From the NCBI GenBank assembly GCA_027494035.1, contig JAOSJQ010000001.1, positions 1,488,001-1,552,000 of the forward strand: a DNA stretch of 64,000 bases, written 5' to 3'. Source of the stretch: UTCFX2 sp002050125. Lineage in GTDB: Bacteria; Chloroflexota; Anaerolineae; Anaerolineales; UBA4823. The stretch's first letter is position 1, and each line of letters begins with the position of its first letter. This document shows, piece by piece, positions 34,967-43,614 of this stretch. Made by a program: the position numbers and the translations under genes. Under the pieces are notes generated by a model. That model was not told where the DNA came from, did no database searches, and saw only the letters and a program-made list of their open reading frames with translations.

Positions 34967-36196
34967 TCAAGGGGAGGGAGAGGCAGTGACCTCGGGCGCG
35001 GTAAGCGTCACGGTGAGCGGCGTAGTCGGGGCGGTCAGCGTGGTTGTTATAGGTCCGCTGGCAGCCGCGGCTTCCTCTGCGGTCTGAGGGGCGCCGCCAA
35101 GCACCCAGCGGGTGAAGATCTCGATTATCTCCGGCTTGAGCGCTTTGGTGGGTGGCATTGGTCCGCCAGCGTCAATCTCTTCGCGGTTGAGCATGCGGAT
35201 CAGGTTGCTGTTCAGGTCGCCGGGGATCACATTGGGAGCGTGATCGCCGGAGTTCATGATCTCGTCAAAGGTTTCCATCAAGTAATTGTTGTTCTTCTTG
35301 CCTGGGCGGTGGCAGGAAACACAATTGCGCTTGACCAGCGGCGCGATGTACACATCGTAAGAGGGCACCTCGTTCTCCCCCAGCGCCGGTACGGCAGAAG
35401 CCTGGCTCACTTCTTCCGGGATCTCAGCCCGGTCGTCCCAGGTATAGCGCATGAAATTGACGATCGTTTCGATCTCGCTCACGGAAAGCTCGCCCCCGTA
35501 GGCTTTCCCAAACGGCTGCATGCCCTGACCGGGCTGACCGTAGTTGATGATGTCAAAAAGCGTTTCGTCCGAGCGGGTGTACATCTCATCTTGAGAGTTG
35601 ATAGGTTTCATCAGATAACCTTCCAACCCCTCTACGCCCTGGATCTCGCCGCCTTCGCCATCCGGTCCGTGACATTCCACACAGTTGACGGAGTACAAGT
35701 CCTGACCGACCAGAATGCTCTCGCCCAAACTGGCTGCCAGGCTCTCGGCTTCTGCCTGGGGCGGGGTGGTGATGACCGCCCGGATGGTCAAGCCAATCAT
35801 TGCCAGCACGACTACCCCCATAACGCTGATGGTGCGCCAGCGCTTGCTCGGGTGGCGCGCCGGGCTGCGATCCAGGAAGGGCAGCAAAAACAGCGCCAGG
35901 ATCGCCAACGTGGGGAGCACAACCGTGCCGAGCCATTCGATTTTGCCCGGGAAGAATTTCAGCATTTCGAAGAGGAACAGAAAATACCACTCTGGGCGGG
36001 GGATGTAGCTGCTGTCGCTGGGGTCTGCCTTGGGCTCGTTCGCCACGCCGACAAAGGTCGCCAGCATTACCAGAATAATAAACAAAGCAAACGACATCAG
36101 CAAGTCTTTATAGATGATGTCGGGGAAGAATTTCACGCCCTTTTGCTTGGCTTGTTGATACTTTTCGAGATAGCGTTGTTTTTGCTCGTCGTTCAA
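34967..36196 (-). CDS. Cytochrome b subunit-IV-like domain fused to a di-haem cytochrome c region
   Basis: A 409-residue fusion. The N-terminal 140 residues match the C-terminal half of cytochrome b (subunit IV): the Qo-site motif PEWY at 68-71 and three TM helices. The rest is periplasmic and carries two haem c sites, CVECH (172-176) and CVSCH (292-296), each within a cytochrome-c-like segment (possible Met ligands in GQGMQPFG and GGPMPP). The C-terminus is a Thr/Pro-rich tail. I chose TTG 36196 because AGAGGAG lies 8 nt upstream and the protein then begins MNDEQKQR; the longer frame overlaps the upstream gene. It forms a menaquinol:cytochrome c oxidoreductase with the two genes upstream. 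Confidence 0.88.
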   Translation of the reverse strand: MNDEQKQRYLEKYQQAKQKGVKFFPDIIYKDLLMSFALFIILVMLATFVGVANEPKADPSDSSYIPRPEWYFLFLFEMLKFFPGKIEWLGTVVLPTLAILALFLLPFLDRSPARHPSKRWRTISVMGVVVLAMIGLTIRAVITTPPQAEAESLAASLGESILVGQDLYSVNCVECHGPDGEGGEIQGVEGLEGYLMKPINSQDEMYTRSDETLFDIINYGQPGQGMQPFGKAYGGELSVSEIETIVNFMRYTWDDRAEIPEEVSQASAVPALGENEVPSYDVYIAPLVKRNCVSCHRPGKKNNNYLMETFDEIMNSGDHAPNVIPGDLNSNLIRMLNREEIDAGGPMPPTKALKPEIIEIFTRWVLGGAPQTAEEAAAASGPITTTLTAPTTPLTVTLTAPEVTASPSP

Positions 36197-36212
36197 GGTC
36201 GTGCTCCTCTGC

Positions 36213-36869
36213 TCAATCTTCTTGGCTGGGGATGCTGGAGATGCCCAGCTTGATGACCATATAGATGTGCACACCGATCAGCGCGGCGATTAGCGCGGGC
36301 AGGAACCAGATATGGATGGCGAAGAAACGCGTGAGCGTCAGCCCGCTCAGGTCTGCGCCGCCGCGCAGCACACTCGTTATGAAAGGACCGATGAATGGAA
36401 AGGTGCCGGGGATTTCAGTGCCGACCGTGGTTGCCCAGTACGCTCGCTGGTTCCAGGGCAGCAGATAACCGGTGAAGCCCATCCCCAACGTGCAGAGCAG
36501 CAAAACTACCCCGGTGATCCAGGTGAACTCGCGCGGGTATTTATAAGCGCCGTAGTAGAAGGTGCGCAGCATGTGCATGAAAACCACGATGACCATCAGC
36601 GAGGCGCCCCAGTGATGGATGCCCCGGATCAACCAGCCAAAGGAGACTCCATTCATTATAAAGTTCACACTGTCGTAGGCGCTTTCCGGAGAAGGAACGT
36701 AATAAATCGCCAGGAACATGCCGGTCACCCCTTGCAGCGCAAACAGGATGGCGCTGGCGCTGCCCAATGTGAACCACCAGTTTACTTTGGGCACTTTGCG
36801 GTCGAGCACCACATTGTAAATGGTCGTCAAACCAAGTCTTTCGTCGAGCCAGGCAAACGCTTTATTCAT
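36213..36869 (-). CDS. Cytochrome b (b6-type N-terminal half)
   Basis: A 218-residue subunit with four TM helices. Paired haem-ligand histidines are visible: H in GIHHWGAS and in FMHMLRTF (14 residues apart), and in FAIHIWF and GVHIYMV. The protein begins MNKAFAWLDERLGL, the usual start of bacterial cytochrome b6. It splits the bc1 cytochrome b into a b6-like and a subunit-IV-like chain, as in Gram-positive bacteria. It starts 5 nt after the Rieske gene and ends 16 nt before the cytochrome c fusion gene. Confidence 0.93.
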   Translation of the reverse strand: MNKAFAWLDERLGLTTIYNVVLDRKVPKVNWWFTLGSASAILFALQGVTGMFLAIYYVPSPESAYDSVNFIMNGVSFGWLIRGIHHWGASLMVIVVFMHMLRTFYYGAYKYPREFTWITGVVLLLCTLGMGFTGYLLPWNQRAYWATTVGTEIPGTFPFIGPFITSVLRGGADLSGLTLTRFFAIHIWFLPALIAALIGVHIYMVIKLGISSIPSQED

Positions 36870-36874
36870 CGGGC

Positions 36875-37360
36875 TTATCCTTCTACGAAGTGGATGAACA
36901 GGTTGCCATCTTCCACTTTGTTCTCGTAGGTGTCGAGCGGGCGCGGTTGTGGACCACTGACGATCGCGCCGGTTTTGGCGAAATGTCCATCGTGACAGGG
37001 GCAAACGTACTGAGCAATGTCTTCGTGCCAGATCACCCGGCAGCTTAGATGGGTGCAAATATTGGAGAAGACGGTGGTATCAGCTTCCGTTTTGCGCAGC
37101 ACGTAGACGCCATAGCTGTTGGTGGTCTTCTGCCATCCGGCGACTTTCGAGCGGGTAAAACTGAAAGGGGTCGGAGTGCCAACCGGGTAGTTTTCGAGCG
37201 GTCCCAGAGGAATCCACGCGTCAGAGGTTTGGGTCTTCAGAGCTGGGGAGAGGATATACCCAATTGCTGGCAGACCGATAACGATCCCCATGATTGTTCC
37301 TATAATTCCCACCACACCTTTAACAAAGTCGTTCCGCGACATATGGGGGGATTTTGCCAT
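36875..37360 (-). CDS. Rieske 2Fe-2S protein
   Basis: A 161-residue protein. It has an N-terminal anchor helix (about residues 12-35), then the cluster motifs CTHLSC at 102-107 and CPCHDGHF at 120-127, giving Cys102/His104 and Cys120/His123 as 2Fe-2S ligands and C107/C122 as a disulfide. It accepts electrons from menaquinol at the Qo site of cytochrome b. It is the first gene of a three-gene minus-strand operon, divergent from the sdh operon. About 285 nt separate the two starts. Confidence 0.95.
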   Translation of the reverse strand: MAKSPHMSRNDFVKGVVGIIGTIMGIVIGLPAIGYILSPALKTQTSDAWIPLGPLENYPVGTPTPFSFTRSKVAGWQKTTNSYGVYVLRKTEADTTVFSNICTHLSCRVIWHEDIAQYVCPCHDGHFAKTGAIVSGPQPRPLDTYENKVEDGNLFIHFVEG

Positions 37361-37646
37361 CCAGTCCTCCTTATTCGATAAATATCCGTTGGTTTACAGG
37401 TTATTTCTGGAACATTTTCCTGGTTGTATTTACAACTGTGAATTTTACCTGGGTTAGGGGTGAATTTCAAGCGTAAAGGCGCAGCTTCGGGTTATGTTTA
37501 GGCTGCAATTTCAGCAAATGGAGAAGCGTGGTAGAATTTCTTCATTGTATTGCCAGGAACAATGTCTTAAAAAGCATAATCATTCTAATAGTTTACTGCT
37601 GAAAAACCCACATAAGACCATACTTGAACTTGAAGAGGAGACGCAC

Positions 37647-38033
37647 ATGGCTCTAAAAAGAAATGTCGGTCTGAAAGGCATCAAGTACCGGGGTGGAGGA
37701 CCGATGATTTCCTGGGCGCTTCACCGGATCAGCGGTCTGGCAATCGTGTTGTTTGTGGGGCTGCACGTGATTTCCTCGTTCTTCATGCAGCAGCTTGGCA
37801 GCGACTTTGCCACTGCGATCAATACCGTTTACGAATCGATCTATTTCCAGTTTGTGATGATTTTCATCGTGCTTTTCCATGCGTTGAACGGTTTGCGGGT
37901 CATCATCCTGGACCTTTGGCCGCGGCTGATCAAGTATCAGCGCGAGGCGACCTGGCTGCAATGGCTGATCTTCATTCCAGCTTACGGGATGACGGTCGTG
38001 GTCATGATCCTGAACCAATTGCAGGGCGGTTAG
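37647..38033 (+). CDS. sdhC: Succinate dehydrogenase cytochrome b subunit
   Basis: A 128-residue membrane anchor with three TM helices. It begins MALKRNVGLKGIKYRG; the conserved HRISGLAIVLFVGLHV segment carries a quinone-site Arg/Ser and a haem-ligand histidine, and FHALNGLRVIILD carries another histidine. GAGGAG stands 7 nt before ATG 37647; a longer open frame upstream lacks support. It leads sdhCDAB. Confidence 0.9.
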   Translation: MALKRNVGLKGIKYRGGGPMISWALHRISGLAIVLFVGLHVISSFFMQQLGSDFATAINTVYESIYFQFVMIFIVLFHALNGLRVIILDLWPRLIKYQREATWLQWLIFIPAYGMTVVVMILNQLQGG

Positions 38034-38064
38034 AGCCCGGCATCGAAAACGACAGGAGACTAAG

Positions 38065-38487
38065 ATGAGTTCCAGACCCGCTCCTCAAATTGGCTTCAGT
38101 TTTGAATATATGATGTGGATTTTTACGCGCATTTCTGGGTTGGTCATGTACTTGCTGGCTTTCATCGGCATTGTGATGGCGTTCGTAATGGGCGCTCGCC
38201 AGCAGGTCGATATCGGCGCGCTGGCGCGCTGGACTTTTTTCCCCAACCCGAACCACGTAGTGGACACCAACATCCCCGATGTCACCCTGGGCTGGTCTAA
38301 CGCCTGGTGGCAGGTGATGGAAATGTTGATGCTGTTCTTTGCGGTCACACACGGCTTGAACGGCGTGCGCGTGGTGGTCGAAGATTACATGAGGAATTCG
38401 TGGGCGCGCGCGCTTGGGCGCGGCGTCATTTTCTTGCTGTGGATTTTCATGCTCATTTTTGGCATATATGTGATTCTGGCATCCTGA
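38065..38487 (+). CDS. sdhD: Succinate dehydrogenase membrane subunit
   Basis: A 140-residue anchor with three TM helices (about 18-40, 85-105, 118-138). The second carries FAVTHGLNGVRVVVEDY, whose histidine is the likely haem b ligand. It resembles SdhC, as expected for paired anchor subunits. It follows sdhC by 31 nt with AGGAG at 38053-38058 before the ATG. Confidence 0.85.
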   Translation: MSSRPAPQIGFSFEYMMWIFTRISGLVMYLLAFIGIVMAFVMGARQQVDIGALARWTFFPNPNHVVDTNIPDVTLGWSNAWWQVMEMLMLFFAVTHGLNGVRVVVEDYMRNSWARALGRGVIFLLWIFMLIFGIYVILAS

Positions 38488-38515
38488 AACTGAGCCTGAA
38501 ACTGGGAGAGAAAGA

Positions 38516-40309
38516 ATGAGCAATTATCATCAATTTGACGTGATTGTGGTGGGCGCCGGCGGCGCGGGATTGATGGCGGCGTTGTATGCCTCGAGAACAG
38601 CCAGCACGGCGGTGGTGAGCAAGCTTTATCCGACCCGCTCGCACACCGGCACCGCTCAGGGGGGCGTCGGCGCGGCGCTGGGCAACGAGGGCGAAGATCA
38701 CCCCGAATGGCACACTTTTGACACCGTAAAGGGCAGCGATTACCTGGGCGATCAGGATGCGATCGAATTCATGTGTTATGAGGCGGTTCCGGCGGTTTAT
38801 GAGCTCGAACACATGGGGCTGCCTTTTTCCCGCACTCCAGAGGGTTTGATTGCCCAGCGCCCGTTTGGCGGGCACACCAACAACGTGACCGGTAAGCCCG
38901 TGCGGCGAGCTTGCTATGCCGCCGACCGCACCGGTCATATGATCCTGCAAACGCTTTACCAGCAATGTATCAAGAATCACGTCAATTTTTTTGACGAATA
39001 CCAGGTGCTGGACGTGCTGATCGAAAACGGCGCAGCCGCGGGTGTGGCAGCGGTTGAACTGGCGACCGGCGAGCTGCACGTCTTCCATGCCAAGTCGGTC
39101 ATTTTTGCCACCGGCGGGCACGGGCGCATTTGGGAGATCACCTCCAACGCCTATTCGTTCACCGGCGATGGACCTGCGGCGCTTTTGCGGCGCGGGATTC
39201 CGATGGAAGATATGGAGTTCTTTCAGTTCCACCCAACCGGCATTTATCGGATGGGCATCTTGATCACCGAGGGAGTGCGCGGCGAAGGCGGGATTTTAGT
39301 CAATGACAAGGGTGAGCGCTTCATGGAGCGCTACGCCCCGACGGTGAAAGACCTGGCTTCGCGCGATGTGGTCAGCCGGGCGATGTACCTGGAAATGCAG
39401 GAGGGGCGCGGCATCAACGGCAAGCGCTATCTCTACCTGGATATGCGACCCGAGACGGTCAACCGCTACGCCGCGTTGGACGGTCGTAAGCGCCTGGACG
39501 GTTCCCCATATGTGGTGACCGGCGAGGAACTGCTCTCGAAATTGCCGGACATTGTCGATTTTGCGCGCACCTATCTGGGCGTAGATCCCGTGGCGCAGCC
39601 TATGCCCGTCCAGCCGACCGCCCATTATGCAATGGGCGGCATCCCGACCAACAAGTATGGCGAGGTGGTGATCGACGAAGTCAACACCGTTATGCCGGGT
39701 CTGTACGCGGCGGGCGAGTGCGCGTGTGTCTCGGTCCACGGGGCAAATCGCCTCGGGACCAATTCGCTGCTCGACCTGATTGTGTTCGGCAAACACGCCG
39801 GGCTGCGCGCTGCCGAATACGCCAACGGCGCCGATTTTCAGGCGCTGCCGGCGGATCCGACAGAATATGCCCGTCAGCAGCTTGACGAAATTCTCAACAG
39901 CGATGGTGACGAGAAAGTGTATGTGATTGGCAGCGAAATGAAATCGATCATGTTTGAAGATGTGGGCGTCTTCCGCACCCAGGCAGGTATGCAGCAAGCG
40001 CTCGATAAAGTCGCTGAACTCAAAGCGCGCCTCAAACGCATCCACAAACCGGACACGGGTAAAATCTTCAACACTGAATTGCTGAACATCTGGGAGTTGG
40101 GAAACCTGCTGGATCTGGCTGAGGTAACCGCCGCTTCTGCTCTGGCGCGCACGGAAAGCCGCGGCGGGCACGCCCGCGATGATTTCCCCAAGCGCGACGA
40201 CGCGAACTGGCTCAAACATACGCTGGCTTGGATGAGGGATGGGAAAATCGAGTTGAGTTACAAACCCGTCGTAATCACCAAATACCAGCCCAAAGAACGT
40301 GTTTATTAG
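38516..40309 (+). CDS. sdhA: Succinate dehydrogenase flavoprotein subunit
   Basis: A 597-residue catalytic subunit oxidising succinate to fumarate. The FAD-binding N-terminus is VVGAGGAGLMAALYASR, the covalent flavin histidine is in RSHTGTAQGG (near 43), the substrate motif is FHPTG, and HGANRLGTNSLLDL near the C-terminal third closes the FAD site. Full length with the C-terminal helical domain. AGAGAAAG stands before ATG 38516. Confidence 0.96.
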   Translation: MSNYHQFDVIVVGAGGAGLMAALYASRTASTAVVSKLYPTRSHTGTAQGGVGAALGNEGEDHPEWHTFDTVKGSDYLGDQDAIEFMCYEAVPAVYELEHMGLPFSRTPEGLIAQRPFGGHTNNVTGKPVRRACYAADRTGHMILQTLYQQCIKNHVNFFDEYQVLDVLIENGAAAGVAAVELATGELHVFHAKSVIFATGGHGRIWEITSNAYSFTGDGPAALLRRGIPMEDMEFFQFHPTGIYRMGILITEGVRGEGGILVNDKGERFMERYAPTVKDLASRDVVSRAMYLEMQEGRGINGKRYLYLDMRPETVNRYAALDGRKRLDGSPYVVTGEELLSKLPDIVDFARTYLGVDPVAQPMPVQPTAHYAMGGIPTNKYGEVVIDEVNTVMPGLYAAGECACVSVHGANRLGTNSLLDLIVFGKHAGLRAAEYANGADFQALPADPTEYARQQLDEILNSDGDEKVYVIGSEMKSIMFEDVGVFRTQAGMQQALDKVAELKARLKRIHKPDTGKIFNTELLNIWELGNLLDLAEVTAASALARTESRGGHARDDFPKRDDANWLKHTLAWMRDGKIELSYKPVVITKYQPKERVY

Positions 40310-40323
40310 TATAGGAGACCACG

Positions 40324-41026
40324 ATGGAAGTCACACTGAGAATATTCCGCTATAACCCAGAAAACGGCAAAAAACCGCATTATGAGGAATATAAAGTCAC
40401 GGCGGAACCCACTGATCGGGTTTTGGACTTGCTTGAATATATAAAAGGCAACTTCGATGGTACGCTGTCTTTCCGCCGGTCGTGTGCGCACGGTATTTGC
40501 GGCTCGGATGCGATGCGGATCAACGGGCACAACCGTCTGGCGTGCAAGCTGCTGGTCAAGGACCTGCATGGGGGAAGATCACGATCGAGCCAATCTTGGG
40601 GCTGCGGGTGATCAAGGATTTGATTGTGGACATGGAGCCGTTCTTTGAGAATTATCGCTCGGTGCTGCCTTATCTGATCAACGACGAGCCCGCGCCGAAA
40701 AAAGAACGCTTGCAGAGCCCGAAGAGCGCGAACGTTTCGACGATACGACGAAGTGCATTCTGTGCGCTTGTTGCACCACCTCCTGCCCCTCGTTCTGGGT
40801 GAACGAGCAGTACGTCGGTCCCGCCGCGATTGTAACCGCGCACCGGTTCATCTTTGACAGCCGCGACCGCGGCGCGGCGGAGCGGCTCAAAATCCTTAGC
40901 GGTCAGTTTGGCGTGTACCGCTGCCATACGATCTTCAACTGCACCGAAGCCTGCCCGCGCGAGATCGAAGTGACGCAGGCAATTGGAGAGGTCAAAAAGG
41001 CGATTGCGACCGGGGACTTGGGCTAG
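40324..41026 (+). CDS. sdhB: Succinate dehydrogenase iron-sulfur subunit, frame broken twice
   Basis: Read across three frames, a 234-residue protein of normal SdhB length. It has the 2Fe-2S domain (CAHGICGSDAMRIN and RLAC), KITIEPILGL, then the 4Fe-4S/3Fe-4S domain (CILCACCTTSCPSFW and CHTIFNCTEACPREI). Break 1 is in the G-run 40570-40574 (one G missing; repaired DLHGGKITIEP). Break 2 is at 40718-40722 (one G missing; repaired LQSPEERERFDDTTKC). Both repairs need one added base and give no gap in the protein. A functional sdhC-D-A upstream makes a real double frameshift unlikely. Confidence 0.88.
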
Positions 41027-41047
41027 CGCCCTGGCGCATGTTATAAT
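41019..41047 (+). promoter_or_regulatory. Promoter of tRNA-Arg
   Basis: TTGGGC (41019-41024), a 17-nt spacer and TATAAT (41042-41047), 9 nt before the mature 5' end. It overlaps the 3' end of sdhB. Confidence 0.75.
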
Positions 41048-41056
41048 TTTTATACC

Positions 41057-41129
41057 GCCCCAGTAGCTCAAAGGATAGAGCGAGGCTCTCCTAAGGCCGA
41101 GGTTGTGGGTTCGACTCCCGCCTGGGGCG
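41057..41129 (+). tRNA. tRNA-Arg (CCT anticodon)
   Basis: 73 nt. The acceptor GCCCCAG pairs with CTGGGGC; the D-arm is GCTC ... GAGC; the anticodon loop CTCCTAA gives CCT; the T-arm GTGGG-TTCGACT-CCCGC is canonical. One A-G mismatch sits at the top of the anticodon stem. The discriminator is G and CCA is not encoded. Confidence 0.92.
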
Positions 41130-41176
41130 CTAACCTTAAAATTTCACCTGGCATCCAAAAAGGCAGTAAAAATCCC

Positions 41177-41204
41177 TTGATTTTTGCCTAGATTATGATA
41201 TACT
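41177..41204 (+). promoter_or_regulatory. Promoter of the cysteine-desulfurase-like gene
   Basis: TTGATT (41177-41182), a 16-nt spacer and TATACT (41199-41204). The predicted start of transcription falls at the first base of the adjacent hairpin (41212). Confidence 0.65.
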
Positions 41205-41211
41205 CACTCTT

Positions 41212-41248
41212 GCTTGACGCCAGGGTCCCCCTCACTCTGGCGTCAAGC
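41212..41248 (+). repeat. 12-bp perfect inverted repeat at the predicted transcript start
   Basis: GCTTGACGCCAG (41212-41223) and CTGGCGTCAAGC (41237-41248) with a 13-nt loop. It begins at +1 of the predicted transcript and lies 65 nt upstream of the start codon. It could be an operator for a dimeric repressor or a 5' mRNA stem-loop. Confidence 0.6.
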
Positions 41249-41312
41249 GCGTTAAAAACTAAAAAAACCGTTATTCGGGAATCACCCACATCTGGATATT
41301 CTGGAGGAACCA

Positions 41313-42587
41313 ATGACCCTTGACTTGCCCACTCTTCGCGAACAATTTCCTTCTCTGAAGCGGCCGGTGATTTTCTTCGACAACCCGGGCGGCACCCAAA
41401 TTGCCCGCAAATCCCTGGATCGAATTATTGCCTACTTGACTTATCATAACGCCAACCATGGCGGCGCTTTTGCGACCAGCATTGAATCCGATGCAGTGCT
41501 GGAGCAGGCTCATCAGGCGATGGCGGATTTTGTGAACGCCGCCCGCCCCGAGGAGATTGTATTTGGCAATAACATGACAACGCTCACGCTGCATCTAAGC
41601 CGCTCGCTGGCGCGCCAGTGGAGCGCCAGGGATGAAATCGTGGTCACCCGTCTGGATCACGATGCCAACATCACCCCGTGGGCGCTGGCGGCGCAAGATC
41701 GCGGCGTCACCGTACGTTGGGTGGACTTTCACCCTGAGAACGGCACGCTTAACCTGGAAGATCTGGAAAAAGCCCTCGAAAACCGCCCCCGCCTGGTGGC
41801 AGTTGGCTACGCCTCGAACGCGCTCGGTACGATCAACCCGGTGAAAGAGATCGTGCGCATGGCGCACGCCGCCGGGGCGCGGGTGTACATCGATGCGGTG
41901 CAGTACGCCGCCCACGGCCCGATCGACGTGCAAGACCTGGGCTGTGATTTTCTGGTCTGCTCATCTTATAAATTCTTTGGGCCGCATGCCGGCATCCTGT
42001 ACGGGCGGTACGATTTGTTGGACGAGTTGACCGCATACAAAGTGCGCCCCGCGCCGCACAACTCGCCCGGCAAGTGGGAGACCGGCACGCAGAACCACGA
42101 GGGGATTGCGGGGGTGCTGGGCGCGGTCGAGTATTTCGAGTGGCTGGGACGGGAGTTTGGCGGCGAGACAGGTTTCCAGGGTGCAGAGCGGTACCAGAGC
42201 CGCCGGCTGCTGCTCAAGCGGGCGCTTAATGCGGTGCGGGCGTATGAATTCGAACTCAGCCGGGCGGTGCTGGAGGTGCTGTCGGAAACCCCCGGGCTGA
42301 CCTTATACGGGCTGGCGGACGAGCGGCAGTTGGAACAGCGCGTGCCTACTTTCTCGTTCACCATCAAGGGCTGGCATCCGCGCCAGCTTGCCGAGGAACT
42401 GGCGAAAGCCAACGTCTATGCCTGGGACGGCAATTATTACGCCCTGGCGGTCACCGAACGCCTGGGGGTGGAGGATCAGGGCGGAATGCTGCGCGTCGGA
42501 CCGGTGCATTACAACACGGTCGAAGAAGTCCACCGGTTTGGAGAGACTTTGGGGAGGCTGGTGGCAGGTAAAATGCCCCATGCCTGA
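41313..42587 (+). CDS. Cysteine-desulfurase-like class V aminotransferase
   Basis: A 424-residue PLP-fold-type-I protein of the SufS/NifS-like subfamily. The PLP lysine is in CSSYKFFGPHAGILYGR (near 230), with the preceding VYIDAVQYAAHG phosphate-side motif and the N-terminal FDNPGGTQIARK, ATSIESD segments. There is no SufE/SufB/IscU partner nearby and no obvious catalytic Cys loop of the SufS type near the C-terminus, so desulfurase activity is uncertain. GGAGGAAC precedes the ATG by 4-9 nt. Confidence 0.8.
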   Translation: MTLDLPTLREQFPSLKRPVIFFDNPGGTQIARKSLDRIIAYLTYHNANHGGAFATSIESDAVLEQAHQAMADFVNAARPEEIVFGNNMTTLTLHLSRSLARQWSARDEIVVTRLDHDANITPWALAAQDRGVTVRWVDFHPENGTLNLEDLEKALENRPRLVAVGYASNALGTINPVKEIVRMAHAAGARVYIDAVQYAAHGPIDVQDLGCDFLVCSSYKFFGPHAGILYGRYDLLDELTAYKVRPAPHNSPGKWETGTQNHEGIAGVLGAVEYFEWLGREFGGETGFQGAERYQSRRLLLKRALNAVRAYEFELSRAVLEVLSETPGLTLYGLADERQLEQRVPTFSFTIKGWHPRQLAEELAKANVYAWDGNYYALAVTERLGVEDQGGMLRVGPVHYNTVEEVHRFGETLGRLVAGKMPHA

Positions 42588-42617
42588 GATTGAACCAACC
42601 TCGCGATAAAGCTTTCT

Positions 42618-42648
42618 TGAAGCCGCAGGACGTCGTCCTGCGGCTTCA
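42618..42648. terminator. Bidirectional terminator between convergent genes
   Basis: A near-perfect palindrome TGAAGCCGCAGGAC ... GTCCTGCGGCTTCA (14-15 bp, 3-nt loop) after the desulfurase-like gene, followed by GTCTTTAA. It overlaps the stop codon of the ribokinase gene on the minus strand. Confidence 0.75.
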
Positions 42649-43574
42649 GTCTTTAACCGAGGCGCGGGTGCGCAGGAATTGCTCCAACTCCTGGCGGGTG
42701 GGTAGGGAGGGCTGAGCGCCCGGCTTGGTGGCTGTTAGGGCGCCGGCTGCATTGCCGCGCCGCGCCGCTTCGCGCAAGTCGGCGCCCTCGCTCAACGCCA
42801 CTGTGAAAGCGCCGAGAAATGCGTCGCCGGCGGCGGTGGTATCTACCGGCTCGATGCAAAATGCTGGCACGTGGATCTGTTGCTGGGGCGTAGCCAGGAT
42901 CGCTCCGTCGCCCCCAGCGTAACGATCAGGCGTTGAACACCGCGGCTCAGCAGCATCCTGATCGAAGCCTCTAACGAGTTCAAGCCGCTCAGCAGAGAAA
43001 GCTCGCTCTCGTTTGGAACCAGGTAGTCGATCTCGGCAAGCAACTCATCGGACAGCTCGCGCGCGGGGGCGGGGTTCAGCACGATTTTCAGTCCGTGCGC
43101 CTTCCCCATGTGAATCGCCTGTTCAACCGCTGCTTGCGGCAGCTCATGTTGCAGCAGCAGGATCGCGGCGTCTGTGAAAGCCGGCGCGGCAGCCTGGACG
43201 TCCGTGACTGTCACCCGCCCGTTCGCGCCCGCGACAATCAGGATGGTGTTTTCACCCTGCTGGTCCACGGTGATCAGCGCCACGCCGGTTGGGGTCTGGG
43301 GGTCGCGCGTGACAAACGTGGCGTCTACGCCGTTGCGTGTGATCGATTCGAACAACTGGTCGCCAAAAGGGTCGCAGCCCAGCTTACCGATCATCTTGAC
43401 GTTTCCGCCGAGGCGCGCCGCCGCAACCGCCTGGTTGGCGCCCTTGCCTCCTGGGAAAGTGTGAAAGTCGTTGGCGGTGATCGTCTCGCCAATTTCAGGA
43501 TGGCGCGGGGCGGTCACGACCAAGTCCATGTTGAGGCTGCCGATCACAAGTAGCGTTTTCTTGGTTTCTGACAC
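42646..43574 (-). CDS. rbsK: Ribokinase/PfkB-family carbohydrate kinase, frame broken by a 1-nt deletion
   Basis: Across two frames a 309-residue sugar kinase, normal for RbsK. It begins LLVIGSLNMDLVVTAPRHP, with the PfkB signature 1 FHTFPGGKGANQAVAAARLGG. The catalytic motif DTTAAGDAFLGAF lies in the second frame. One G is missing at the C-run 42911-42915 (G-run on the coding strand); the repaired junction is TLGGDGAILATPQ, the usual anion-hole region of the family. Ribose is the likely substrate but other sugars are possible. Confidence 0.88.
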
Positions 43575-43614
43575 GGTTTTGGCTCCCAGATGAAATTGAT
43601 TGTCAAAGATGAAT

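Noticed and set aside
35240..36253. 337-residue plus-strand frame opposite the cytochrome b/c fusion
   Set aside because: Antisense shadow of a gene with strong motifs; His/Gln-rich composition typical of reverse-frame artefacts.
40324..40802. Programmed ribosomal frameshifting in sdhB
   Set aside because: The two breaks do not resemble a slippery heptamer with downstream pseudoknot, and SdhB is not known to be recoded; missing bases explain both.
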